Source of the DNA: Methanoculleus chikugoensis
Lineage (GTDB): Archaea; Halobacteriota; Methanomicrobia; Methanomicrobiales; Methanoculleaceae
Assembly (NCBI RefSeq): GCF_900095385.1
Contig: NZ_FMID01000046.1
Coordinates: 1-64,000, forward strand
Reading direction: 5' to 3'
Length of the DNA: 64,000 nucleotides
The notes below the pieces were generated by a model that made no database searches, had not been told where the DNA came from, and saw only the letters and a list, made by a program, of their open reading frames with translations. Position numbers and translations under genes: made by a program. Positions 13,354 to 21,199 of the stretch are shown here, one piece after another. Positions within the stretch are counted from its first letter, which is position 1. Every line of letters starts with the position of its first letter.

Positions 13354-13478
13354 ACCTTGGTGTTTCGCCCGGGATCGGGACCATCCCGGTGAGAGAGAAC
13401 AGGCCTCGTTCGGCCGCAACGGGGAGCGGACCCGCCCGGCAAAGAGATTCGCAAAAGGGTGTTGTGAGGCGGTAGGAA

Positions 13479-13934
13479 TTACCACGCCTCGGGGTATGCC
13501 ATATTCGTGTAGATATCTTCGAGCCGGGCTTTGTGTCCCTTCTCCATGTTCGCGAGCTGGACGAAGACCATCTTCTGTTCTGCATCCGCGGAGGCGGCGG
13601 CAAGCTGCGTGTACATCTGGGCAGCCTGAAGTTCTTTCTTGATGGCGAGGACCAGACCGTCGAGCGGCTTCATATCGACCGAGAGCACAGGCTCATCGAT
13701 GGAGTCGGTGACCTTGTAATCTCTGGCCGCAACAAAGTGCATCTGCTTTGCGTCGCGGAGCAGCAGGCCCTGAAGGTACTCCCGGTGGCCCTTCTCTTCC
13801 TCAGCAAGGTCGAGGAAGATCGTTTTCAGGTTTGCATCCTTCACCCTATCAGCGACCGACTTGTAGAAGGTATACGACTCTACTTCGTTGTCGATGGCGT
13901 TTGTGATAATCTTCTGGAAGTCTTCGGAATCCAT
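13479..13934 (-). CDS. rubrerythrin/ferritin-like diiron protein
   Basis: A 151-residue four-helix-bundle protein of the rubrerythrin/ferritin-like group. The iron-ligand pattern is seen as NAIDNEVESYTFY (first helix), AEEEKGHREYL (second), AIKKELQAAQMY (third) and ANMEKGHKARLEDIY (fourth). There are no C-terminal rubredoxin cysteines, so it is the erythrin domain alone. Such proteins reduce peroxide or handle iron in anaerobes. It is monocistronic, with an inverted repeat (13993-14010) covering its likely TATA region, which suggests repression. It is divergent from the DUF5591 gene. The exact reaction is not determined by sequence. Confidence 0.87.
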   Translation of the reverse strand: MDSEDFQKIITNAIDNEVESYTFYKSVADRVKDANLKTIFLDLAEEEKGHREYLQGLLLRDAKQMHFVAARDYKVTDSIDEPVLSVDMKPLDGLVLAIKKELQAAQMYTQLAAASADAEQKMVFVQLANMEKGHKARLEDIYTNMAYPEAW

Positions 13935-13992
13935 GACTCTTATCCCCTGTCTTTGTTGAGAGTTCCGGCCCCTGGGACCGGTCGCATATTTG

Positions 13993-14010
13993 GTTCGTAA
14001 TAAAACGAAC
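13993..14010. promoter_or_regulatory. inverted repeat over the rubrerythrin TATA region (candidate operator)
   Basis: A perfect GTTCGT-N6-ACGAAC dyad lies about 60-76 bases upstream of the ATG at 13934. The AATAAA between the arms, read on the minus strand as TTTATT, is the best TATA candidate for the gene. A second imperfect dyad (AACTA, TAGTT) follows at 14008-14021. Repressor binding here would block TBP. The regulator is unknown. Confidence 0.4.
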
Positions 14011-14262
14011 TAAAGTTAGTTGGGAGGGCGGACATTTATACTTTCCCCTTTAACCCGGCTTCCGGCTGTACCTCGCTCCCGTGGACAAACAGGGCATCCG
14101 GAAAACCTTCATGATACCGGTCTCCACCTGTTCTGCCGGTGCGCTCCCGGGCAGCGATTCACGGTTTTTTCGCCCGGGCGAATTCCGATACCGGCCCTCG
14201 AAGGGGAGAGGTTTTTGCAATTCCCGGTCCAACGCTCTATTCACGATGGGGAACATGTTTTC

Positions 14263-14988
14263 ATGCGGAAGGATCGGATAGTGCGGGGAGGGGGCGCCCC
14301 CCGGCGGGTCGTCGAGGTCGTGCAGGACAGGCACGGGAACCCGATCGAGATATTCGACCCGCCGTTCTACCGCAACGAGTTCGAAGACGCCTACCGGTTC
14401 ATCATCGACGACTACGTCGTTGCGCCAAAAGAGATCGCCCTCTTCCTCCCCTGCGCCGTGCGGAAACCTTACAGCCAGAGCCCGAGCCACAAACTCTTCC
14501 GGCGGGTCATCGACGGCGTCCTTGCCCCGGAGGACTACCATATCGTCATCTTCGGCACCTGCGGGACCGTTCCCGCGGAGCTCGAGTGCATGTACCCCTA
14601 CCGGAACTACCACTACATGCTCGGCAAGACCACGGACGAGCGAATCCGGCGGGACTTCCACCGGATCGAGGTCTACCGGCTCAAGGGCTACCTTGAGAAG
14701 ACACGGGATACCTACCGGCACCGGCTCGCCTACTGCATCGGGCCGTTCCGGAAGGCCATGGTGGAAGCGGCGGAAGCGACCGGGATCGCCGTCGACCTCC
14801 TCCCCTCCGATCCGATGATCGAGCGGCTCTACGATATCGACTGCCCCTTCCCGGAGGGCAGCCTCTCGATGCAGGGCTATGTCGATGAGTTCCGCGAGGG
14901 GCTTGAGAAGCTCGCGGGGGAGATACGCGCCGGGGACACGACGGCTCTGGAAGGCTGCCCGGAGCGGCGCGGGCCGGTGAGGGCTTGA
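14263..14988 (+). CDS. stand-alone DUF5591 (archaeosine-synthase-like) protein
   Basis: About 241 residues matching the DUF5591 domain of archaeosine synthase ArcS. The diagnostic segment is ALFLPCAVRKPYSQSPSHK (near residues 59-77), followed by IFGTCGTVPAELE. In ArcS this domain sits between a TGT-like domain and a PUA domain and acts on preQ0-modified tRNA. Here it stands alone, with neither partner domain. The frame is open to 14020, but the upstream part looks non-coding. ATG 14263 has a GATGGGGA site about 11 bases before it. It may be one part of a split enzyme or a paralogue with another role. The RuBisCO gene lies convergent, across a 744-base repeat-filled gap. Confidence 0.75.
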   Translation: MRKDRIVRGGGAPRRVVEVVQDRHGNPIEIFDPPFYRNEFEDAYRFIIDDYVVAPKEIALFLPCAVRKPYSQSPSHKLFRRVIDGVLAPEDYHIVIFGTCGTVPAELECMYPYRNYHYMLGKTTDERIRRDFHRIEVYRLKGYLEKTRDTYRHRLAYCIGPFRKAMVEAAEATGIAVDLLPSDPMIERLYDIDCPFPEGSLSMQGYVDEFREGLEKLAGEIRAGDTTALEGCPERRGPVRA

Positions 14989-15068
14989 GAAGACCCGGAA
15001 AGGAGCACTTTTTCGGAGGGGCAGGACACCGAAAGTTTCTGATTGCTTGCGAACTTTGAATTGCGCCT

Positions 15069-15130
15069 GATCGCCCCCCACCCCAGGGGGCGGGGGCAGT
15101 GCGTGGCGATACCAGGGGAAATCGGTTGAT
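15069..15130 (-). repeat. GC-hairpin repeat fragment R4a
   Basis: A short module-A fragment: CCACCCCAGGGGGCGGGG, CAGTGCGTGGCGATA and a degenerate GGGAAATCGG end. The same GGGGGCAGTGCGTGGCGATA string recurs in copy R4b at 15418-15437. It lies just past the stop of the DUF5591 gene. Confidence 0.65.
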
Positions 15131-15232
15131 GGGGCTACGTGGTTGTGGCAAGGCTGATCTGCAAAACAAAGACTGTTTCACGTAAATGTCGTGGTTAAGG
15201 GAGACAGATCCTGTCCATCCGCGGTTTCGGGC

Positions 15233-15460
15233 ACGGCTTCCGTGGGGGTATCGCCATTGGGGAGGCGGCTCGCGGGGAGTGCGATGGGCGGAACGCCCGG
15301 AGCGCGACCACCGTTAGGTGGGGAGGGGGGACGCCCCCTCCCCTGTCTCTACCCCATAAATATCCATGTAACCCCCACCCCACCCGGCCTCCGGCCTCCT
15401 CCCCCGCCCCAGGGGGCGGGGGCAGTGCGTGGCGATAACCCCACGGAATCCGTGCATGCG
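15233..15460 (-). repeat. GC-hairpin intergenic repeat, copy R4b (composite with insertion)
   Basis: In the minus orientation this copy aligns with R3 through both modules: GTGCATGC end, TATCGCCACGCACTGCC, GGAGGAGGCCGGAGGCCGGG, GGTTACATGGATATTTAT, GGTAGAGACAGGGG, then GGCGATACCCCCACGG. Module B is interrupted at about 15277-15325 by a GC-rich segment (GCGATGGGCGGAACGCCCGG) that has a relative at 49001-49047. The gap 14989-15732 also holds R4a and R5. The stretch 15470-15605 shows nothing recognisable. Confidence 0.78.
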
Positions 15461-15609
15461 ATCTCGACTGGCAGAGGGTACGAGTTACAACCCAAACTTC
15501 AGAGCAACGAACCTCAATACAGTACTGCTCCAGGTTACACAGGCAAAAACAGTGGCTGGAATGGGTTGCAGGATAACCTAATCCGGTTCTTCTCCCGAGT
15601 TGTCCCCGG

Positions 15610-15700
15610 GCGGTGGACCGTGGTGGATATCGCCACGGGGGGAGGGGTCGGGAGGGGGTCTCCCCCTCCCCGTCTGATAAGGGACGGGATGAGTCCCATG
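15610..15700 (-). repeat. GC-hairpin intergenic repeat, copy R5
   Basis: CGGTGGACCGTGGTGGATATC at its left end matches the GGTCCACTG end of other copies in inverted form. Next come GCCACGGGGGGAGGGG and a hairpin of G and C runs (15645-15672), ending in CCCGTCTGATAAGGGACGGG. It lies about 30 bases beyond the 3' end of rbcL. Confidence 0.72.
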
Positions 15701-15732
15701 GAAATGGCCGGGGGACTTCTTGTCAAACCCCC

Positions 15733-17025
15733 TCACTTCGGCTTATAGTACCCCCACTTCTCGAGCGCTTCCCGGAGCGCCGTGGCCTTCTTGGCCTTCT
15801 CCCCAAGCGTCTCACCGTCCTTCCAGGCCTCGATCGCCTGCATGGTGGCCTCCGCGCCCGCCCGGGTGCCCTTCGGGTGACCGTGGATGCCGCCGCTGAC
15901 GAGGAGGACAAGTTCGGTGCCGTAGATATCGAGCACGTCCGGCACGAGCCCGGGGTGGAGCCCGCCTGAAGAGACGGGGAAGGCGCTCCTGATACTGCCC
16001 CAGTCCTGGTCGAGGGCCATGTGGTCGACGGCGTTCGTATGCTTCTCCCGGAGCACGTCCGCAAGCACCGTTGCTTCCGCCCGGGTGCCGACCAGTTTCC
16101 CGACGGCGGTCCCGGTATGGATCTGCGAAACACCGACAAGGCGCATCATCTTCGCCAGGAACTGCATCGTGACCCCGTGCTTCTCGTCCCGATCGAAGGC
16201 CGCGTGCATCGCCCGGTGGGCGTGGATGGCAAGCCCGAGGTCGGAGCAGTAGTCCCGGAGGGTCGCGACGGCCGCCGTCCCTGCTACCACGACATCGATC
16301 ATCGCGTAGTTCCAGCCGTAATCGGCAAGCATCTTCGCCCGCTGCTTCATGACCTCCGTCTCGGCCGTGATGTTGATGAACGCGGACTTCACGTCGCCGG
16401 TCTCCTGTTCGGCCTTATCCCGCATCTTCGCCATCGCCCGGACGCGGTCCTCGAACCGGTTGAACGGCTGGGACGTCAGGTTCTCGTCGTCCTTGACGAA
16501 GTCGAACCCGCCCATCCAGGTCTCGTAGCCGACCTCTGCGTGCTCTTCTGCGGTGAAACCCACCTTCGGCTTCGGGACCGCGCCCGTGAGCGGCCGCCCC
16601 CGGACCTTCATCATATCCCGGATCCCCTCCATCCCGAAGTGCGGCCCCTTGAAGTGCCGGAGGTATTCGGCAGGGAGCGAGGCGTCGATCAACCGGAGAC
16701 GGTCGAGCGCCTTCATCCCGAAGATGTTCCCGGCGATCCCGCTCAGGAGCTGGGCCGCGTTCCCCTCCTCCCAGAGGGCGAGCGGGTATGCGATCTTCAC
16801 GTAGTTCCCCTCGATCTCGAACGCCTTCGCCTGGAGATCCCGCATCCGGGGCGGCAGGGTAAAGAGCGTCGTCCAGGTCCCGGTCGAACTCTCGGAAGCG
16901 ATTCTCCCGACCGCCTCCTCCCTGCTGATCCCCTCCGCAGGCTCGAAGTAGTAGAGAGTTACGAGTTCGTCCGGGCCGGGAGTGTGGTTTAAATCAACAA
17001 ACTCTTCGTACCAGTCAATCGCCAT
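15733..17025 (-). CDS. rbcL: form III ribulose-bisphosphate carboxylase large chain
   Basis: A 430-residue archaeal form III RuBisCO. It carboxylates ribulose 1,5-bisphosphate to two 3-phosphoglycerates, in archaea as part of nucleotide salvage or the reductive hexulose-phosphate pathway. The catalytic lysine lies in VPKPKVG (Lys152). The carbamylated lysine and metal ligands are in DFVKDDEN (Lys178, Asp180, Glu181), and HAHRAMHAAF supplies the histidine region. No small-subunit gene is near, as expected for form III. The ATG has a strong GAGGTGAT site. A TATA-like ATTCTATA lies about 60 bases upstream. No phosphoribulokinase or e2b2 isomerase gene is in the window to decide between the two pathways. 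Confidence 0.96.
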   Translation of the reverse strand: MAIDWYEEFVDLNHTPGPDELVTLYYFEPAEGISREEAVGRIASESSTGTWTTLFTLPPRMRDLQAKAFEIEGNYVKIAYPLALWEEGNAAQLLSGIAGNIFGMKALDRLRLIDASLPAEYLRHFKGPHFGMEGIRDMMKVRGRPLTGAVPKPKVGFTAEEHAEVGYETWMGGFDFVKDDENLTSQPFNRFEDRVRAMAKMRDKAEQETGDVKSAFINITAETEVMKQRAKMLADYGWNYAMIDVVVAGTAAVATLRDYCSDLGLAIHAHRAMHAAFDRDEKHGVTMQFLAKMMRLVGVSQIHTGTAVGKLVGTRAEATVLADVLREKHTNAVDHMALDQDWGSIRSAFPVSSGGLHPGLVPDVLDIYGTELVLLVSGGIHGHPKGTRAGAEATMQAIEAWKDGETLGEKAKKATALREALEKWGYYKPK

Positions 17026-17164
17026 GAAATCACCTCTGAAAGGATGGGGTTCCGGGGTGAAAAACCTTCCATTCTGAGCAGGGTATAGAATGCCGGAATC
17101 ACTTTCTCCCCGCAGGCGCCGGATTTATCTGCCGGCGGGTCGAGAGGAAATCAGAAGGAGTCTT

Positions 17165-18016
17165 ATGGAACGAACCGCCGATAATTTGCGCCCGCTTTTC
17201 GATTACGATGCAGAGAGACCGCCCGCGATCGAGATTGCCGGCACCGACGTCTCGGTCAGCGACCTGACCTACCGGACTGCCCCGGATCGGGGGATTCGGG
17301 CCTACCTGGTGGCCCCGGCAGAAGTTGACCGGTCGAAACGCTCCGCTGCCATTCTCTTCCTCCACCCGGGACTTGGTTCCCGCGCCACGTTCCTCGCCGA
17401 GGCCGTGGCCCTTGCCGGGATGGGCGCGGTCTCCCTGCTCGTCGACGCTCCCTGGGCCGCCGATACGGCAGCAGCCTGGGGTCAGGCAGTCACGGATCCC
17501 AAGGAGGCCGTGAGGGAGTATACCCGGACGGTGATCGACCTTCGCCGGGGGATAGATCTCCTCGTAGCGCAGCCAACCGTCGATCCGGACCGGATCGGGT
17601 TCGTGGGCCACAGTGTCGGGGCGCTTTTCGGGGCGGTGCTCGCCGGCGTCGATCGGAGGGTGAAGGCCGCGGTCCTGATGGCGGGCACCGGGAGGTTTGT
17701 CGACGTCGCCGCGGTGAACCTGCCCGACCTGCGGGGCGAACGGCTCGAACACTACCGCCGGACGCTCGCGGAACTCGACCCTGCCGTCTGGGTCGGCCGT
17801 GCCGCACCCACCCCGCTCTTCTTCCAGGCCGCTCTTCGCGACGAGTTCTTCACGGAGGAGCAGGCCCGGGAGTTCTTCGAGCAGGCGGGCGATCCAAAGT
17901 CGATAAAGTGGTACGACGCGGGCCATTACCTGAACGAAACCGCCCGCCGCGACCGTATCGCGTGGCTTATCAAGCACCTCTCGCTGGAGCGGCGGGAGCC
18001 GGGCGGTTCCCGGTAG
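17165..18016 (+). CDS. alpha/beta hydrolase (dienelactone-hydrolase-like)
   Basis: A 283-residue alpha/beta-hydrolase-fold protein. The oxyanion strand reads AAILFLHPGLGSR, the nucleophile elbow is GHSVGALFG (Ser in GHSVG) and the late histidine is in YDAGHYLN. The best family look is dienelactone hydrolase or esterase; no substrate can be assigned. The frame is open to 17090, but ATG 17165 sits five bases after AAGGAG and was preferred; the upstream 25 codons are arginine-rich and unconvincing. It is divergent from rbcL, with only about 140 bases between the starts. Confidence 0.8.
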   Translation: MERTADNLRPLFDYDAERPPAIEIAGTDVSVSDLTYRTAPDRGIRAYLVAPAEVDRSKRSAAILFLHPGLGSRATFLAEAVALAGMGAVSLLVDAPWAADTAAAWGQAVTDPKEAVREYTRTVIDLRRGIDLLVAQPTVDPDRIGFVGHSVGALFGAVLAGVDRRVKAAVLMAGTGRFVDVAAVNLPDLRGERLEHYRRTLAELDPAVWVGRAAPTPLFFQAALRDEFFTEEQAREFFEQAGDPKSIKWYDAGHYLNETARRDRIAWLIKHLSLERREPGGSR

Positions 18017-18206
18017 CAGGGCAGGAGACCCTGTTGCTACAAATACTCTCATTTGTCATAAATGGTAAACATTATTATGTAGAGGATTCTTACTAATACG
18101 TGGCCAGGCATCATGCGCGATGGGACCCTGCCTGCGCCTCGTCTGTCATGCCCTTAGACGCGCTGCTGCACGTCCGTCATACACCCATCCAATCATTTTT
18201 TAACGT

Positions 18207-18539
18207 TCACTCGGAGATCCCGTCAAGAACCTTCTCGATTCTGTCCACCTTCGCCTCGATCCGCTCCACTGACTGCCGCAGCATCTGCAGTTCCGCGCCG
18301 GCACCCTTCTGTTCGGCGACATTCGCCACCTGCCCCTCGATCCACTCCTTGATCCTTACGGCAATGATGATGAGCAGCGTCAGGATACCGAAATTTATGA
18401 TGATCCAGACCGATCCGGCGAGCATGCTGTTCCACGAATCCGAACCGCCCATCCAACCGACGAGAAGGCTGAACGCGAGCAATGCAATGACAGCGCCCCA
18501 TGACACCTTCAGGTAGAGTTTCCACCTATCCTGTTTCAT
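18207..18539 (-). CDS. small two-helix membrane protein with C-terminal coiled coil
   Basis: A 110-residue hypothetical protein. Two hydrophobic helices are visible (about residues 13-28, WGAVIALLAFSLLVGW, and 41-62, AGSVWIIINFGILTLLIIIAV). They are followed by a charged helix with heptad spacing (ELQMLRQSVERIEAKVDRIE), a likely coiled coil in the cytoplasm. It overlaps the upstream regulator gene by 14 bases on the same strand, so the two form an operon and probably work together. A GAGGTCGAAGG site precedes the ATG. No family was recognised. Regulator-plus-membrane-protein pairs of this kind are common in Methanomicrobiales, but their job is unknown. Confidence 0.7.
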   Translation of the reverse strand: MKQDRWKLYLKVSWGAVIALLAFSLLVGWMGGSDSWNSMLAGSVWIIINFGILTLLIIIAVRIKEWIEGQVANVAEQKGAGAELQMLRQSVERIEAKVDRIEKVLDGISE

Positions 18540-18849
18540 CCTTCGACCTCTTTAGCGACGTAATGACATCCAGGTTCAGCACCACCTCAAACGGCACCGC
18601 CCGGTAGTACCTCCGGAGGTACGGCGGCTCGTCCGACGTCAGGCTGGCCCCCTCCGCGAGACCGAGTTTCTCGAGCTGCCGGAGATAAATGGCGGCCAGT
18701 GGGCGCGATATGCCGAGTTCTTCGGCTATCTCGCGAGCATACTTCTCTTCGACCGTGATCGCCCCGAGTACGGCAAGCCGCTGCTCGTTCCCGAGCAGGG
18801 AGAGCAGCCGCGCCAGTTCGGGGAGAGTGCTGAAAGACAATGTCAACAT
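18526..18849 (-). CDS. ArsR-like winged-helix transcriptional regulator
   Basis: A 107-residue DNA-binding protein. The winged helix-turn-helix runs through LLSLLGNEQRLAVLGAI, then KYAREIAEELGISRPLAAIYL (recognition helix) and LEKLGL, with a short wing and a C-terminal VVLNLDVITSLKRSK helix. There is no cysteine metal-binding box, so a metal sensor of classical ArsR type is unlikely. It is the first gene of a two-gene operon with the membrane protein that overlaps it by 14 bases. A 26-base dyad overlaps its start codon, consistent with autoregulation. The signal sensed is unknown. Confidence 0.78.
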   Translation of the reverse strand: MLTLSFSTLPELARLLSLLGNEQRLAVLGAITVEEKYAREIAEELGISRPLAAIYLRQLEKLGLAEGASLTSDEPPYLRRYYRAVPFEVVLNLDVITSLKRSKDETG

Positions 18850-18873
18850 GTGTTAATTATTTTTTACACACAT
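18848..18873. promoter_or_regulatory. dyad at the start of the ArsR-like gene (candidate operator)
   Basis: ATGTGT-N14-ACACAT with an AT-rich centre. It overlaps the start codon (18847-18849) and the only TATA-like sequence upstream of the regulator gene. This suggests autoregulation by the encoded winged-helix protein. Confidence 0.4.
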
Positions 18874-18897
18874 CAATCTTCCCATACGAAGCCCCGC

Positions 18898-19038
18898 ATG
18901 GGAAAGGAGAACGACCGGGAGAAGTGCGCCCTGAAGGTGCTGCACGGCGACTTTGCAGGCCTATCTTTCGCCGCCGGGGGCTCGCCGGCGGATCGCGCGA
19001 AGGCGGCCCTTCGTGCAGCGGATGCATGGAACGGGTAG
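18898..19038 (+). CDS. possible small protein, 46 residues
   Basis: An ATG at 18898 opens 46 codons (MGKENDREKCALKVLHGDF...) with codon use close to its neighbours. The AT-rich dyad 25-50 bases upstream could act as its promoter in the divergent direction. One cysteine is present and there is no membrane segment. No family was recognised and the start lacks a clear ribosome binding site. It may be a chance reading frame. Confidence 0.25.
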   Translation: MGKENDREKCALKVLHGDFAGLSFAAGGSPADRAKAALRAADAWNG

Positions 19039-19356
19039 CGACCGGGGAGAACTTCCGGGAGGCATATGCCGCCCCGGAACCGTCCGGTGGATCAGGATAG
19101 GTGGGTGTAGGAGAGCCACATAACGCGTTCTCCCCGCCGGCATCGGATCCGGCCTTGTGCGGTTGATGGCATCTGCGTGGGCACCGCCCGGACCCGGTCT
19201 ATTCAGGGCAATCACAGTACACGCCTGTGTGGTTTTGGCCGGCGGATCTTCTCCGGCCCGATCAACGTGCTGCCCCTGCGGTGGGAATGATTCCGCACCG
19301 ACAAACAGAAATTGGCCCGGCCGGTGATATATTGTTACGACGACCAAAGCTGGAAA
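19039..19356. other. intergenic stretch without a recognisable gene
   Basis: GC-rich sequence between the possible small gene and the 3' end of tfuA. I see no convincing reading frame, RNA gene or member of the hairpin repeat family here. Confidence 0.5.
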
Positions 19357-19376
19357 ATTGAACCGCGCGGTTCAAT
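19357..19376. repeat. 20-base perfect palindrome at the end of tfuA
   Basis: ATTGAACCGCGCGGTTCAAT is fully self-complementary and spans the tfuA stop codon (19372-19374). As RNA it would form a 10-bp stem with no loop, so a protein-binding dyad is more likely than an intrinsic terminator. There is no T-run on the minus strand side. Confidence 0.5.
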
Positions 19377-20022
19377 GCTTCCCGCGGATATCCCCGATAT
19401 ATTCGAGCGCGAGCAGAGCGTCCTCACGTTTCCGGTCGACGGCGTGCTCCCCGGCAAACGCGAGAAAACGGGCGAGGTCCTCCGGGTCCGCCTTTCCTTC
19501 AGCCGCCTCGACGACCGCATCGTAGGTCCGGTCGGGGAAGTAGAGCCCCCGGGCGGCCTCGAGAAGGCCCCGGGCTGCATCGGCGCCGATCACGTTGTAC
19601 TCAAGCGCCTGCTGGATGGTTGCCCGGATGTTCACAAGCGGCTCGGAGAGCGGAATAAACGTCTCAGGGTCGAAGAGGAGCGCCACCTCGTCGTCGGCGA
19701 CGAGTCTCCCCTCCCGGTAAGCCCGGTAGATCTCCCCGACCCCTTCCATCCCGAGGCTGTCGAGTTCCGCGGCCCGGAGCGCCCCCATGCTGGAGGCGCC
19801 GACGACCCGCACCCCGGCCCGGAGCGCGGCGAGGACCTCCCGGTGGGCGACGGCGCAGTCCTGGAAGAAGACGCCGTCGATGAGCCCGATGATCCGGGCT
19901 CCGTCTTCGGCAGCCCGGGTTATGTCGCCCCGCTTTGCCGGAGGACGGTAATCGGCGTCGAGGATTGCCCGGGCAGTCTCGCGGTCACAGCTGGGACCGA
20001 GGAAGACGACGACTTCGTGCAT
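19372..20022 (-). CDS. tfuA: TfuA-like protein, partner of YcaO in thioamidation
   Basis: A 216-residue TfuA-core protein. The family pattern is visible in VVFLGPSCDRETARAIL (N-terminus), IIGLIDGVFFQDCAVAHREVL and VVGASSMGALRAAELDSLGM. With YcaO, TfuA is required for thioamide formation at the thioglycine of methyl-coenzyme M reductase McrA. It has been proposed to deliver sulfide from a ThiS-like thiocarboxylate. The frame's first codon is a GTG, but ATG 20022 is seven bases after GGAGG and was chosen. It overlaps ycaO by 38 bases, implying coupled translation, and ends the moeB-moaD-moaE-ycaO-tfuA run. Confidence 0.92.
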   Translation of the reverse strand: MHEVVVFLGPSCDRETARAILDADYRPPAKRGDITRAAEDGARIIGLIDGVFFQDCAVAHREVLAALRAGVRVVGASSMGALRAAELDSLGMEGVGEIYRAYREGRLVADDEVALLFDPETFIPLSEPLVNIRATIQQALEYNVIGADAARGLLEAARGLYFPDRTYDAVVEAAEGKADPEDLARFLAFAGEHAVDRKREDALLALEYIGDIRGKH

Positions 20023-21199
20023 CACGGCACCTCCTGCCCATCCGGTCCTGGTCCATCGCGTACATCTCCAGCCCCGGCACGATCACCCGGACGACCGGGA
20101 TGCCGATCTCCGGCCGCGTGAGGTCGACCACGATCACCCGGGAGAGCCCGACAGCACCGAGCCGGTCGACGACGTGGTTGATGTCGGTGAGGAAGTCGTC
20201 GCTGTCGAACGACGGCATCTCCGGGAACCGGACCGTCTCGTTCTCCGCGAACCAGTGCCGGTTCAGCCGCTTCGTCCGGTCGTAGCCGATCCTCTTTCTT
20301 ATGTCCGCCGTATCGGTATCCTCCCTCGCGCCGTGGATCTGGGTCAGCCTGCTCTGCGCAACCTCCGTGAGCGCCCGGAGGACCGCGATATGGGCGCTCG
20401 TATGCGACCCCATCCCGATCGTGAGGAGTGTGGGGTCCTTGAGCACGACGTCGTCGGCCACCGCGGCCACCGTGGGGATCCCGATGTCGCTCGTGATATC
20501 CTTGAGTGTCACCTCGACACCGGCAGCCGCGAACTTCCCGAGCAGGCCGGCGGCGAGCCCGTCGTCGATCCCCTCAATCCGGGGGCCGGTGTTCCGGGTC
20601 ACCTCCACAAGCGACCAGGCGTCGCGCTCGACCACCTCCATCAGGGCGTGGAAGGTCGCCTCCTCGAGGGTGTTTCCGGAAGCAAGCCCGTTGGTGTTGG
20701 TCCGGAAGAGACGTCCATAGGTCATCGGGAGGGGGTGGTAGACCGCGTGGGCGGGAACGAGCACCTCCGCCTCCTGCACAATGTCGTATCCCCGGACCCA
20801 GGGGACGGCTATATCGGGCGGAACCCGATCGGGCAGGATCAGGTCCGCCGGGTCGATAGCCATCTTCCGGGCCGAGACCTCGCTGTACCGCCCGACGACC
20901 GTCTCCCGACCATCCATCTCGCCCGAGTAGCGCTCGATCCCCTCCATCACGGCGGAGACCTCCGCCTCGATAGGAGTGGCGCCTTTCCCGTTGTAGACCG
21001 ATATCGCTCCGGCCCCGGCGGTCGGCCGGATGCTCGAGAAGACCGGGATGCCGATCCGGTCGAGGTTCGTGATGTCGGCGATCCGGGTGATCCCCGCCGC
21101 CGGGAGCTTCGCCCGCGCCCGGGCAAGTGTCTCCTCGGGCGGAACCGTGCGCTGGGTCTCCTTCGAGTAAGCCTTCCGGCACGACTGCAGCCGGATCAT
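19985..21199 (-). CDS. ycaO: YcaO cyclodehydratase-like enzyme, McrA thioamidation type
   Basis: A 404-residue YcaO-fold ATP-dependent enzyme. It activates a peptide-backbone amide by phosphorylation so that sulfur can replace oxygen. The ATP/Mg2+ motifs are visible in AEVSAVMEGIERYSGE (residues about 79-94) and in NGLASGNTLEEATFHALMEV followed by VERDA (about 170-194). The C-terminus (RDARSRRLPRSQL) lacks the PxPxP end of azole-forming YcaO proteins. Pairing with TfuA in a methanogen points to the McrA thioglycine. Its ATG overlaps the moaE stop by four bases and its 3' end overlaps tfuA by 38. McrA itself is not in the window. Confidence 0.93.
   Translation of the reverse strand: MIRLQSCRKAYSKETQRTVPPEETLARARAKLPAAGITRIADITNLDRIGIPVFSSIRPTAGAGAISVYNGKGATPIEAEVSAVMEGIERYSGEMDGRETVVGRYSEVSARKMAIDPADLILPDRVPPDIAVPWVRGYDIVQEAEVLVPAHAVYHPLPMTYGRLFRTNTNGLASGNTLEEATFHALMEVVERDAWSLVEVTRNTGPRIEGIDDGLAAGLLGKFAAAGVEVTLKDITSDIGIPTVAAVADDVVLKDPTLLTIGMGSHTSAHIAVLRALTEVAQSRLTQIHGAREDTDTADIRKRIGYDRTKRLNRHWFAENETVRFPEMPSFDSDDFLTDINHVVDRLGAVGLSRVIVVDLTRPEIGIPVVRVIVPGLEMYAMDQDRMGRRCRDARSRRLPRSQL

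Noticed and set aside
15069-15700. Clustered repeats R4a, R4b and R5 as a CRISPR array
   Set aside because: Units differ in length and orientation, have no regular spacers and no cas gene is near.
15191-15748. Plus-strand frame of 185 codons in the repeat-filled gap before rbcL
   Set aside because: It runs through repeats R4b and R5 and has no protein-like composition.
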